From Neolewinella maritima (lineage in GTDB: Bacteria; Bacteroidota; Bacteroidia; Chitinophagales; Saprospiraceae), in contig NZ_CAKLPZ010000001.1 of assembly GCF_923081025.1 (NCBI RefSeq), positions 1,302,001 to 1,366,000 on the forward strand: a stretch of 64,000 bases of DNA, in the 5' to 3' direction. Under the pieces are notes generated by a model. That model was not told the origin of the DNA. It ran no database searches and worked only from the letters and a program-made list of their open reading frames with translations. Both the position numbers and the translations under genes were made by a program. Every line of letters begins with the position of its first letter. The stretch's first letter is position 1. Of this stretch, positions 9,064 through 17,419 are shown piece after piece.

Positions 9064-9522
9064 CTAGGCCTTGTCGTAGGTGCGGTGTAGCTGCTTGAGC
9101 TCCGCTACGGTACGCTCCAACTGCTGCATCTGACGGCTTACGGTCTGGCGGGCATCGGCCGATAGGGTAGTGTCCTTCAGTACCTCTTTGTAGGTATCGA
9201 TACCACTCTCGTCACCGCGGATACACTCGGCGATCACGGCTGCTTCATCCTGGCTGGAGAGGGCCGACTTGATGTCGATCCACGCCCGGTGCAGGGCGGC
9301 ACCGGCGCTGCCTCCCTTATCTACCTTACCGCCCAGTTTGGTGATGTGGGGCTTGATCTCATGCCCGAAATCGTAGCGCTGCTGGCTAAGCTCGCGAAAC
9401 TTGGTGGCGAGCGATACACTATCTACTTCTTCGGCAGCTTCTTTGTAGCCGTTTTCTCCGTCGTAGAGGGTCGTGATGAGTTTGTTGAGACCTTTGGTCT
9501 GTTCGTTGCTGACGTTATCCAT
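9064..9522 (-). CDS. PA2169-type (DUF2383) four-helix bundle protein
   Basis: The 152-residue, wholly helical protein has no signal peptide and matches the PA2169/DUF2383 family: an N-terminal NKLITTLYDGENGYKEAAEEV and a C-terminal HRAWIDIKSAL ... RGDESGIDTYKEVL pattern. The fold is ferritin/rubrerythrin-like but without an obvious di-iron ligand set. Members are usually induced in general stress, and their molecular role is unknown. It has its own terminator. It lies downstream of mrdA with a 189-nt gap that contains GC-rich repeat copies. Confidence 0.85.
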   Translation of the reverse strand: MDNVSNEQTKGLNKLITTLYDGENGYKEAAEEVDSVSLATKFRELSQQRYDFGHEIKPHITKLGGKVDKGGSAGAALHRAWIDIKSALSSQDEAAVIAECIRGDESGIDTYKEVLKDTTLSADARQTVSRQMQQLERTVAELKQLHRTYDKA

Positions 9523-9660
9523 GGATAATCAATTTTATTGCGAAAGCTTAGCTTCCGGCGGATGAATATGGGTGTATAAGCTAGGCGGACACCCGCTTTG
9601 CTTACGGTTTCGTAACGCAGAATACGGATAGACGTTCGGTACGGTACGCAAATTAGTCCG

Positions 9661-9709
9661 GCGGGCGGGGCGGGGTCGCGGGTGCAATTCATAGCACCGG
9701 CGGACGCGC
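9661..9709. repeat. Pair of GC-rich dispersed repeat copies facing each other
   Basis: Two copies of the GCACC-N-GCGG-type element lie in opposite orientation just after the mrdA stop: a minus-strand copy (gcacccgcgaccccgccc, ending near 9685) and a plus-strand copy at 9694-9709 (gcaccggcggacgcgc). Together they can form a short hairpin through ggtgc and gcacc. The remaining sequence of this 189-nt gap shows no gene. Confidence 0.5.
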
Positions 9710-9711
9710 AC

Positions 9712-11589
9712 TTACTTTACCCGGATCGTGCTTTCTCCCCGCTGGGTCATGTCTTTTTCCAGCATCCGCGTTTCCACCCACCTGCGCTGGTCGGAGATGG
9801 CGCCGTGCAGGTATTTCTCGATCATTAAACTGGCGATCGGGGCGGCTACCGAACCACCGAATCCGCCGTTTTCCACGTAGACCATGATCGCGATCTTGGG
9901 ATCATCGGCCGGAGCAAAAGCCACGAAACTGGAGTGATCGCCGTGGGAGTTTTGAATGGTGCCGGTCTTGCCGCAAATCTCAATATCGGGTACGTTGGCA
10001 ACCCGCGCGGTACCCTCGGTGACGGTCTTGCGCATGCCCCGCACCACGGTCTCGAAGTAGCGCCGGTCGATGTCGATGTCGTGCCGCTCGGGCGTGATGC
10101 TACGGAGCTGCCCGTCGTTGCCTTCCTGCACCTCCTTGACCAGGTGGGGCGTGTACCAGTGCCCGCGGTTTGCGATGGCCGCAACGAAGTTAGCCGTCTG
10201 CAGGGCGGTGAGCTCATATTCACCCTGGCCGATGGCCAGCGACCGCATCCAGATGGCGCGCCAGAACTGCTCGTCCTGAAAGCGTTCGTTGTAGTAGGTG
10301 GAGGTGGGTACGTGACCGGCGATCTCACCCGGAAAGTCTATCCCCAATTTACTGCCCAGCCCGAACTGGTAGAGGTAGTCATTAAACTCATCCAGCCCCT
10401 GGGTGGGGGACAGGCTGCCGTAGCGGTTGACGTTCTCGAGCCAGGCCGTGACGAAGTACGCGTTGCAGCTCTGGGCGATAGCATCCTCGACGTTGCTGCA
10501 GTAGGGGTGGTTGTGACAACCCAGCAATACGCGCCCTCCGCTGGTAAAGCCTCCCGCGCAGCTGATCCCGCGATCGGGCGCGAGCGTGCCGGTCTGCATG
10601 GCGATGAGCGCCACGAGCGTCTTGAAGGGGGAGCCCGGGGGGTACTTGCCGTTGATGGCACGATTCAGTAGCGGCTGAAGGGTATCCCGCTGTAGTTCCA
10701 CGAAGGAGCGTCCGCGGTCGCGGCCAATACGCAGCGACTTCGGGTCGTAGGTAGGGGCCGAGATCATCGTCAGTATCTCCCCGGTGGCCGGTTCCAGGGC
10801 TACAATGCTGCCTACCTTGTTCACCATCAACGCCTCGCCGTAGGCCTGTAGGTCCAGGTCGATGGTAGTGATCAGGTCGGTGCCTACTGTTGCATCTACG
10901 TCCAGCGCCCCGTCCAGTACTTCGCCGGCCTCACGCCCCAGGCGGTCGCGGTACACGAGACGGCGGCCCTTCGCCCCGCGCAGTTCGGATTCGTACTGAT
11001 ATTCTAGTCCCGAAATGCCGTGGTAGTCGCCGGAGGTGTAGCGCCCCGCTCCCCGGTCGATCGTGCGCTGGCTCACCTCGCCCATATACCCCAGCAGGTG
11101 GGCCGCTACGGTATGGGGATAGTTGCGGGAAGAACGGAGCGTAGCCGAAAAGCCAGGAAACTGAAACAGATTTTCCTGAAAGGTCGCATACACGGAGGGC
11201 GACACATTGGCCAGAAAAGTGAACGGTTTGGACGGGCTGTATTTGCCACCCCACTGCTTGGGGAAGGCTTCCTCAAAGTACATCCGCGTGATACCCAGCA
11301 ACTGACAGAAGCGCGTGGTATCGAAGGTCGCGCTGTGCTTCTTGAATTGGTTGTAGGTCAGCTCGATCTGGTAGATGGGCTCGTTGATGGTCAGCAGCTT
11401 CCCGTTACGGTCCGTCATCAGGCCGCGGGCCGGGTACTGATCGATCTGGCTGTTGCCCACCCGGTCGGCACGCGTGCGCCAGGTATCGCTTACGACCTGG
11501 AGGTGAAAGGCCTTGCCGAGCAGCAGTAGCGTGATCAGCGCGATCACAGCGCGAATACTTATCGCCCGGATATCGACGGCATCTTTCAC
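9712..11589 (-). CDS. mrdA: Penicillin-binding protein 2 (elongation transpeptidase)
   Basis: The 625-residue class B PBP has an N-terminal membrane anchor (IALITLLLLGKAFHLQVV), the dimerisation/pedestal domain with PARGLMTDRNGKLL, and a transpeptidase domain with the motifs SPFK (in YPPGSPFKTL), SCN (in AQSCNAYF) and KTG (in EICGKTGTIQ). PBP2 cross-links peptidoglycan during lateral elongation together with RodA and the Mre proteins. It is the last gene of mreB-mreC-mreD-mrdA. rodA, which often follows in Bacteroidota, is not here: the next gene is a PA2169-type stress gene. Confidence 0.96.
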   Translation of the reverse strand: MKDAVDIRAISIRAVIALITLLLLGKAFHLQVVSDTWRTRADRVGNSQIDQYPARGLMTDRNGKLLTINEPIYQIELTYNQFKKHSATFDTTRFCQLLGITRMYFEEAFPKQWGGKYSPSKPFTFLANVSPSVYATFQENLFQFPGFSATLRSSRNYPHTVAAHLLGYMGEVSQRTIDRGAGRYTSGDYHGISGLEYQYESELRGAKGRRLVYRDRLGREAGEVLDGALDVDATVGTDLITTIDLDLQAYGEALMVNKVGSIVALEPATGEILTMISAPTYDPKSLRIGRDRGRSFVELQRDTLQPLLNRAINGKYPPGSPFKTLVALIAMQTGTLAPDRGISCAGGFTSGGRVLLGCHNHPYCSNVEDAIAQSCNAYFVTAWLENVNRYGSLSPTQGLDEFNDYLYQFGLGSKLGIDFPGEIAGHVPTSTYYNERFQDEQFWRAIWMRSLAIGQGEYELTALQTANFVAAIANRGHWYTPHLVKEVQEGNDGQLRSITPERHDIDIDRRYFETVVRGMRKTVTEGTARVANVPDIEICGKTGTIQNSHGDHSSFVAFAPADDPKIAIMVYVENGGFGGSVAAPIASLMIEKYLHGAISDQRRWVETRMLEKDMTQRGESTIRVK

Positions 11590-11606
11590 GGAGGGGGCAG
11601 GGGGGG

Positions 11607-12131
11607 TTAGGTCTTGGAGGAAAAGAGCAGGACAAAGATACCAGTAGTCAACAGACTAGCCGGTAGCGAAAGGGCCGTCTTGATGGCGATCTCCCCCGCG
11701 AAGAGGATCGAGAAGGTCTGCAGCAGAAAAAAGACCAGCAGATGTACCAGTAGCAGCAGGGTCAGGTACTGTGCCATCCAGCCAGTACCCAGGTCAGCAA
11801 TGCTCGGACGCGCCTTTATATTGTAGCCATCACGCGGGCGTAAGCTGCGCAGGATCAGCGGTCTGGCGTAGGCCGTAGCCGTAAGTGCGCCGGCGTGCAG
11901 CCCCAGCGTTTCGCTAAAGAAGTCGATGGATAGGCCTAAAAGAAAGGATAGACCGATCACCAGGGGGCGGGGCGTGCGCAGCGGCAGCAGGGCTACGAAC
12001 AGGGGGTAGCCGAATACGAAAAGGTAGGCGCGTCCACCCCAGCCCCAGGCGATCTGATTGAGCACGAAGACCTGGGCCAGCAGCAGCAGCACGAAGCGCA
12101 GGAAATTGCTGAAGAAGGCCGCCAGGGTCAT
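11607..12131 (-). CDS. mreD: Rod shape-determining protein MreD
   Basis: The 174-residue protein has about five membrane helices and lies between mreC and mrdA. Its first bases overlap the mreC stop by 4 nt. The N-terminal VLLLLAQVFVLNQI and the central FLLGLSIDFFSETLGLHAGA resemble MreD, where the D-x-F segment is conserved. MreD links cytoplasmic MreB and periplasmic MreC to the elongation synthase. The family diverges strongly, so synteny carries much of the call. Confidence 0.9.
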   Translation of the reverse strand: MTLAAFFSNFLRFVLLLLAQVFVLNQIAWGWGGRAYLFVFGYPLFVALLPLRTPRPLVIGLSFLLGLSIDFFSETLGLHAGALTATAYARPLILRSLRPRDGYNIKARPSIADLGTGWMAQYLTLLLLVHLLVFFLLQTFSILFAGEIAIKTALSLPASLLTTGIFVLLFSSKT

Positions 12132-12946
12132 CGCACGGTGTTGAGTCGGTCCAGTTCTTCCTTGAACAGGTCGCGCACTACGTAGCCATTGGTGGCCTGC
12201 AGGGGGTCGTTCAGGAGGACAACGGTGAGGTTTTGGCTACCCGTACCGGCCAGCGGCAGACTGGATTCCACCGTGCCAATGGGCAGACCGGTGGGGAACA
12301 CATTGGAGTAGCCCGTGGTGTAGATCGTATCGTTGGGTGCTACGGGTACGTAGTCCGGCATATCCGTGATGGTGACTCTGCGGGGATCCCTGCCGTCCCA
12401 CCGCAGGGTACCGAAGGCATTATTGTCGAGTCCGGCGCTGATGCGGGTATCGAGGTGTAGCACGCTGATCACCCGCGCGTGGCGGGGGGTGACCTCGCTG
12501 ATGACGCCCAGTAGTCCGCCGTCAGCCACTACGCCCTGTCCCCGTTCTACCTGCAGGTTACTCCCGCGGTCGATGATGAGGGTATTGTAGGGGCCGTAGG
12601 GCGACTTATTGACTACCCGGCTGGCCAAGTAGGTGAAGCGCTGCTGAAACAGCGAATCGGCGACCTGCAGCGTATCTACCGAAGTATCGTATCCGCTACC
12701 GGGGATGCGGGCCAGCAGGGCGGCGTTCTCACGACGCAGGATCTCATTTTCGCGGGCCACATCCAGGAAGGCCAGCTTACGGTTCAGTTGCTCGGTGAAG
12801 TAGCTGCCGTATACGCTCTTGGTTTCGGCCCAGATCGCGCGCTGGGTATCGTTGTGGTGCACGATGAGGTACACGCACACCAGTTCCAGGATAAGGAAGG
12901 TGAACAGGCCGCTGCTGTTGAGTATGATCCGTAGCAGCCGACCCAC
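12128..12946 (-). CDS. mreC: Rod shape-determining protein MreC
   Basis: The 272-residue protein has one N-terminal membrane helix, a coiled coil at about residues 45-80 (ENEILRRENAALLARI) and the MreC beta domain (VVNKSPYGPYNTLIIDRGSN, GVVADGGLLGVISEVTPRHARV, YVPVAPNDTIYTTGYS). MreC forms periplasmic filaments that activate PBP2. It starts directly after the mreB stop. Confidence 0.95.
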   Translation of the reverse strand: MGRLLRIILNSSGLFTFLILELVCVYLIVHHNDTQRAIWAETKSVYGSYFTEQLNRKLAFLDVARENEILRRENAALLARIPGSGYDTSVDTLQVADSLFQQRFTYLASRVVNKSPYGPYNTLIIDRGSNLQVERGQGVVADGGLLGVISEVTPRHARVISVLHLDTRISAGLDNNAFGTLRWDGRDPRRVTITDMPDYVPVAPNDTIYTTGYSNVFPTGLPIGTVESSLPLAGTGSQNLTVVLLNDPLQATNGYVVRDLFKEELDRLNTVR

Positions 12947-13984
12947 TTAGCTTACACTGCTTGCGGGTACTAGAATAGCCTTGTAGCGAATGGTGTCCTG
13001 CAGGGCCTTGCTGGTGCCGCGCACTACGGCCAGCAGGGGTTCCTCGGCTACGTGGACGGGGAGTTGGGTCTTGCGACTCAGGCGCTTATCCAGTCCGCGT
13101 AAGAGGGCTCCGCCGCCAGTCAGGTAGAGTCCCGTACTGTAGATGTCGCTTGCAAGCTCGGGCGGGATCGTCTCGAGGGCGCGGATGACGGCGTCTTCGA
13201 TCTGTCCGACGGCCTCGTCCAGGGCTCCGGCGATCTCCTGGTAAGTGACCGTGATCTGACGGGGGATGCCGTTGAGGAGGTCACGGCCATTGATGCTGAA
13301 GTCGGCCGGTGGGTCGTCGAGCTCCGGTAGGGCACTGCCGACGTGGATCTTGATCTGCTCGGCGGTGCGCTCACCGATCAGGATGTTGTGCGTCTTGCGC
13401 ATGTAATTGAGGATGTTCTGCGTCAGCTCATCCCCGGCGATGCGGATGCTCTGGTCGCTCACGATACCGGAGAGCGCGATGACGGCGATCTCGGTGGTGC
13501 CTCCCCCGATGTCGATGATCATGTTACCGACCGGTTCTTCTACATCCAGTCCGATACCCAGGGCGGCGGCCATCGGCTCGTAGATCAGGTACGTTTCTTT
13601 AGCATCTACCCGGGCGGCGCTTTCGAATACGGCGCGCTTCTCTACTTCGGTGATGCCGGAGGGGATGCAGATCACCATCTTAAGGTGGGAGAAAAAGGCC
13701 CGGCGGGGACCGATCATGTCGATGAGTCCTTTGATCATCTGCTCGGCGGCGCGGAAGTCGGCGATCACGCCGTCCTTGAGCGGGCGGACGGTGATGATGT
13801 TCTCGTGGGTCTTTTCGTGCATCTGCATGGCCCGGCGGCCTACGGCGATGGTCTCTTCGCTCTTGCGGTTGACGGCGACGATGCTGGGTTCGTCGATCAC
13901 GACTTCCCCGTTTTGCATGATGAGTGTATTGGCCGTACCCAAGTCGACGGCGAGCTCCTGCTTAAAGAAATTTAAAAAGCGCAT
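12947..13984 (-). CDS. mreB: Rod shape-determining protein MreB
   Basis: The 345-residue actin-like ATPase has phosphate-1 ELAVDLGTANTLI, phosphate-2 NMIIDIGGGTTEIAVI and the adenosine motif GLYLTGGGALL. Full family length. MreB filaments direct lateral wall synthesis. The ATG at 13984 is preceded by a gap with a CCTTTG-ending -7-like box on the minus strand. It heads the mreBCD-mrdA operon and is divergent from alaS. Confidence 0.98.
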   Translation of the reverse strand: MRFLNFFKQELAVDLGTANTLIMQNGEVVIDEPSIVAVNRKSEETIAVGRRAMQMHEKTHENIITVRPLKDGVIADFRAAEQMIKGLIDMIGPRRAFFSHLKMVICIPSGITEVEKRAVFESAARVDAKETYLIYEPMAAALGIGLDVEEPVGNMIIDIGGGTTEIAVIALSGIVSDQSIRIAGDELTQNILNYMRKTHNILIGERTAEQIKIHVGSALPELDDPPADFSINGRDLLNGIPRQITVTYQEIAGALDEAVGQIEDAVIRALETIPPELASDIYSTGLYLTGGGALLRGLDKRLSRKTQLPVHVAEEPLLAVVRGTSKALQDTIRYKAILVPASSVS

Positions 13985-14080
13985 TCCCCTAGTTTATGGG
14001 CCGTAAGCACGGCCCCGTGGCATTCAGCTGGCAAAGGTCGTAAATAAGACGGGGAGCGTCGCAACATTATTTTACCGCCC

Positions 14081-14180
14081 GGTTCCCGGCATCCTTGCCG
14101 GGGGGCTGGTCTGTAGCTGTATGGCTTTTCGGTTCCCGTCATCCTTGCCGGGGTTAATCTGTAGCTACATAGCTTATAAG
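14081..14180 (+). repeat. Two tandem copies of a 50-bp repeat
   Basis: Copy 1 is 14081-14130 and copy 2 is 14131-14180, with no gap. Both begin ggttcccg[g/t]catccttgccgggg and both contain tctgtagct[g/a][t/c]at[g/a]gctt in the second half. The region belongs to the 348-nt gap between mreB and alaS, which otherwise contains the second repeat pair, a GC-rich element and the alaS promoter but no gene. Confidence 0.85.
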
Positions 14181-14198
14181 CACTAATACACACCAGTC

Positions 14199-14251
14199 AC
14201 CGCGGCTGGAAGCCACGAACCACTACATACCGCGGCTGGAAGCCACGAACC
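14199..14251 (+). repeat. Two copies of a 23-bp repeat spaced 30 bp apart
   Basis: The word accgcggctggaagccacgaacc occurs at 14199-14221 and 14229-14251 with a 7-nt spacer. Read on the opposite strand it resembles the head of the neighbouring 50-bp repeat (ggttc-n-ggc-n-tcc), so the two pairs form a degenerate inverted arrangement and could fold into a large hairpin. Confidence 0.8.
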
Positions 14252-14258
14252 GATTACC

Positions 14259-14279
14259 GCACCCGCGGCCCCGCCCCCC
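14259..14279 (+). repeat. GC-rich dispersed repeat copy upstream of alaS
   Basis: The sequence gcacccgcggccccgccccc is one of the best copies of the dispersed element also seen at 25704, 39298 and 50938. It sits 5 nt before the alaS -7 box. Confidence 0.6.
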
Positions 14280-14283
14280 TGTT

Positions 14284-14291
14284 TACCTTTG
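14284..14291 (+). promoter_or_regulatory. Bacteroidota -7 element for alaS
   Basis: TACCTTTG is an exact match to TAnnTTTG, the -7 element of the Bacteroidota primary sigma factor. It lies 42 nt before the alaS TTG. No clear -33 TTG is visible at the expected distance. Confidence 0.6.
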
Positions 14292-14332
14292 CCGCCGCGC
14301 TATACTCCTTCACCCCCTAACCCCTTTACCGC

Positions 14333-16969
14333 TTGACCTCCGCCGAAATCCGCCGCGCCTTCCTCGACTTCTTTCGGGAACGGCAACATAAGATCGTCCC
14401 CTCCGCCCCGATCGTGAATAAAGACGACCCCAGTCTGCTGTTCACCAACGCGGGCATGAACCAGTTCAAGGACTACTTTCTGGGGGATAGCGTGCCCAGC
14501 AGCCGCCGCGTAGCCGATACCCAGAAGTGTATGCGCGTAAGTGGCAAGCACAACGACCTGGACGACGTGGGGCGCGACGGTACCCACCACACCATGTTTG
14601 AGATGCTGGGCAACTGGAGCTTCGGCGACTACTTCAAGGACGAGGCCATCGCCTGGAGCTGGGAACTGCTGACCGACCGCCTCGGTATAGACGCCGACCG
14701 GCTGTATGCCACGGTCTTCGAGGGAGCAGCGGAGGAAGATATCCCGGTAGACGATGAAGCTAAAAAACACTGGCTACGCTACCTGCCCGAAGACCGCATC
14801 CTGTACGGCAATAAGAAGGACAACTTCTGGGAGATGGGCGAGACCGGTCCCTGCGGACCGTGTACCGAGATCCACGTCGACCTGCGCACCGACGCCGAGC
14901 GCGCCGCCAGCCCCGGCCGCGAGGGCGTGAACGTAGACGGTAGCGGGGTCGTGGAGATCTGGAACAATGTATTCATTCAGTACAACCGCCGGGCCGACGG
15001 CAGTCTGGTCAACCTGCCGGAGCGTCACGTAGACACCGGTATGGGCTTCGAGCGACTCTGTATGGTGCTACAGGGAAAGACAGCCACCTACGATACCGAC
15101 ATCTTCACGCCCACCATCGCCGCGATCGAGCGGCTGACCGGGCATACTTACGGCGGCAGCTACGCGCCGGACGCCAAGGCCGATATGGCCTTCCGGGTGG
15201 TGGCCGATCACCTGCGTGCCGTAGCCTTCACTATTGCCGACGGCCAGCTACCCGGCAGTGGCGGAGCGGGCTACGTGGTGCGGCGCATCCTGCGGCGGGC
15301 GGTGCGCTACGCCTACTCCTTTCTGGACCGCAAGGAGCCCTTCATGTACCAGTTGCTACCCGTGCTTGTGCGCGAGATGGGCGAGGCTTTTCCGGAGCTG
15401 GCCCGCCAGCAGGAGCAGATCGCGCGCATCGTACAGAGCGAAGAGCGGTCGTTTCTGCAGACGCTGGAGAACGGACTAACCCGCTTCGCCAGCTTGGATA
15501 GTCAGGGAGGAACGATTGCCGGAAAAGATGCCTTCGAGCTCTACGACACTTTCGGCTTCCCCATCGACCTGACGCGGCTGCTGGCCGAGGAGCAGGGACT
15601 ACGGGTAGACGAGCCGGGCTTCGAGCGCGCGCTCCAGGAACAGAAAGCCCGTAGCCGGCAGGACGCCGCGCGGGAGGTAGGCGACTGGGTCGTGCTGAGT
15701 CCGGAGCCCTCCGTATTCATCGGCTATGACCTATTGTCCGACGCCGGCGCACAGGTGACCAAGTACCGCACGGTGAAGGTGAAGGACAAGCCGCAGTACC
15801 AGCTGGTGCTCGACCGCACGCCGTTTTACGGCGAGAGTGGCGGACAGGCCGGCGACATCGGCATCATACGGGTGGGAGACGAACGGCTAGAGGTGCTAGA
15901 CACGGTCAAGGAGAACGACCTTACGGTGCACATCGTCAATAAATTACCCACCGACGCCCAGGCAGAGGTGTATAGCGAAGTGAACCACGCCGACCGGCAG
16001 AAGATCAGCGCTCACCATACCGCTGCGCACCTGCTCCACGCAGCCCTGCACGAGGTACTCGGCGAGCATGCCGTGCAAAAAGGACAGGACGTGCGGGCCG
16101 GAAAGTTGCGCTTCGACTTCAGTCACTTCGAGCGGCCCACGCCGGAGGAGTTGGAGCAAATCGAGCTGCTGGTCAATCAGAAGATCCGGCAAAACATACC
16201 ACTGCTGGAACAGCGCGACGTACCCATTGCCGAGGCGCGCAATTCCGGTGCTATGATGCTCTTTGGCGAGAAGTACGGCGATGCGGTGCGCATCATCACC
16301 TTCGATCCCGACTTCAGTTCCGAGCTCTGCGGGGGGACTCACGTGCCCCATACCGGCGAACTAGGCCTGTTCAAACTGACCAGCGAAAGTGCCCTGGCGG
16401 CCGGGGTGCGCCGTATCGAGGCGGTAGCTGGCGAGCGGGCCGAGTGGTACGTCCGGGGTCGCCTCGCTGCCCTGGACGGCGTGCGCGAGCAGCTTAAGAA
16501 TACGAGCGACCCAGTGGCTGCCGTAGCGAGTCTGCAGGAAGAGAACCGCAGTCTGAAAAAAGTACTGGAGAAGCTACAGGCCAGTCAGGCCAATAATCTT
16601 AAGGGTGACCTGGAGGCGGCCTTCGAGGAGGTCGGCGACGTGAAATTCCTGGCCCAAAAGGTCGAACTCACCGACGCCGCGGCCATCAAGAACCTCGCCT
16701 TTCAGCTCACGGGTGAAAATGAGCGGGCGCTAGTCCTCCTGGCCAGCGAGTCGGACGGCAAGGCGCTTCTCACCCTGGCCGTCAGCAAGGGGCTGGCAGG
16801 AAAAGAAACCGGGGCGGTGAACGCAGGTGCCATGATCCGGGAACTGGCCAAACACATCCGCGGGGGTGGGGGAGGGCAGCCCTTCTTTGCTACGGCCGGC
16901 GGCAAGGCGCCCGGGGGGATACCCGCCGCACTGGCCCAGGCCCGGGAACTACTGGCCGCACGGAATTAA
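14333..16969 (+). CDS. alaS: Alanyl-tRNA synthetase
   Basis: Full-length 878-residue class II synthetase: N-terminal catalytic core (FLDFFRERQHKIVPSAPI, NDLDDVGRDGTHHTMFEMLGNWSFGDYFK, TGMGFERL), the editing domain with HHTAAHLLHAAL and CGGTHV zinc ligands, a coiled coil and a C-terminal DHHA1-like glycine-rich end (IRGGGGGQPFFATAGGK). It charges tRNA-Ala and edits Ser/Gly mischarging. The start is TTG at 14333 (TSAEIRRAFLDFF), which fits family N-termini. It has its own promoter in the repeat-rich gap and is divergent from mreB. Confidence 0.98.
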   Translation: MTSAEIRRAFLDFFRERQHKIVPSAPIVNKDDPSLLFTNAGMNQFKDYFLGDSVPSSRRVADTQKCMRVSGKHNDLDDVGRDGTHHTMFEMLGNWSFGDYFKDEAIAWSWELLTDRLGIDADRLYATVFEGAAEEDIPVDDEAKKHWLRYLPEDRILYGNKKDNFWEMGETGPCGPCTEIHVDLRTDAERAASPGREGVNVDGSGVVEIWNNVFIQYNRRADGSLVNLPERHVDTGMGFERLCMVLQGKTATYDTDIFTPTIAAIERLTGHTYGGSYAPDAKADMAFRVVADHLRAVAFTIADGQLPGSGGAGYVVRRILRRAVRYAYSFLDRKEPFMYQLLPVLVREMGEAFPELARQQEQIARIVQSEERSFLQTLENGLTRFASLDSQGGTIAGKDAFELYDTFGFPIDLTRLLAEEQGLRVDEPGFERALQEQKARSRQDAAREVGDWVVLSPEPSVFIGYDLLSDAGAQVTKYRTVKVKDKPQYQLVLDRTPFYGESGGQAGDIGIIRVGDERLEVLDTVKENDLTVHIVNKLPTDAQAEVYSEVNHADRQKISAHHTAAHLLHAALHEVLGEHAVQKGQDVRAGKLRFDFSHFERPTPEELEQIELLVNQKIRQNIPLLEQRDVPIAEARNSGAMMLFGEKYGDAVRIITFDPDFSSELCGGTHVPHTGELGLFKLTSESALAAGVRRIEAVAGERAEWYVRGRLAALDGVREQLKNTSDPVAAVASLQEENRSLKKVLEKLQASQANNLKGDLEAAFEEVGDVKFLAQKVELTDAAAIKNLAFQLTGENERALVLLASESDGKALLTLAVSKGLAGKETGAVNAGAMIRELAKHIRGGGGGQPFFATAGGKAPGGIPAALAQARELLAARN

Positions 16970-16996
16970 TCTTACCTTGCCCCAAATCCTACCAAT

Positions 16997-17293
16997 ATGA
17001 CCTTCGACGAACTAAAGGCCGGCATTACCAAAGCCGCAGAAACCGCCCCCAAGCTGGGCAAATCCATCAAGCTACAGCTCGACGAGGGGCCCATCTACAT
17101 CGACATGACCGGCGATAGCGCCCAGGTCACCGGCGATGATAAGGAAGCCGACACGGTGATCACTACCTCGGTCGACGTGCTGGACCAATTACGCTCGGGC
17201 AAGCTCAATCCGATGATGGCCATGATGAGCGGCAAGGTGAAGGTCAAGGGTGACATGGGTCTTGCCATGAAGCTGCAGGGCCTGCTCAGCTAG
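16997..17293 (+). CDS. SCP2 sterol-binding domain protein
   Basis: This 98-residue single-domain protein matches the SCP2/sterol carrier fold: an ADTVITTSVDVLDQLRSGKLNPMMAMMSGKVKVKGDMGLAMKL C-terminal half in which the SGK-KVKGD and M-KL pattern is diagnostic. It binds acyl chains or lipids in the cytoplasm; the partner is not known. It lies 27 nt after alaS, with a weak -7-like box (TACCTTGC near 16974). Confidence 0.9.
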   Translation: MTFDELKAGITKAAETAPKLGKSIKLQLDEGPIYIDMTGDSAQVTGDDKEADTVITTSVDVLDQLRSGKLNPMMAMMSGKVKVKGDMGLAMKLQGLLS

Positions 17294-17419
17294 GTACACA
17301 GCGGACCAGGGAACGGCGATTTGGCTCCCTGCCGACCTGCGGGGCGAAGCAATCCGCGCGATTATGCGTTACTTTCGGTACTGGCAGTCTGCTGCCGTGA
17401 ATGACTAACCGAACGGCAC

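Noticed and set aside
9934-10671. A long open frame on the strand opposite mrdA
   Set aside because: High G+C codon bias gives long antisense frames; no domain is visible and mrdA is intact on the other strand.
14199-14251. A repeat-spacer-repeat that could be read as a tiny CRISPR array
   Set aside because: Only two copies with a 7-nt spacer, no Cas gene and no further units.
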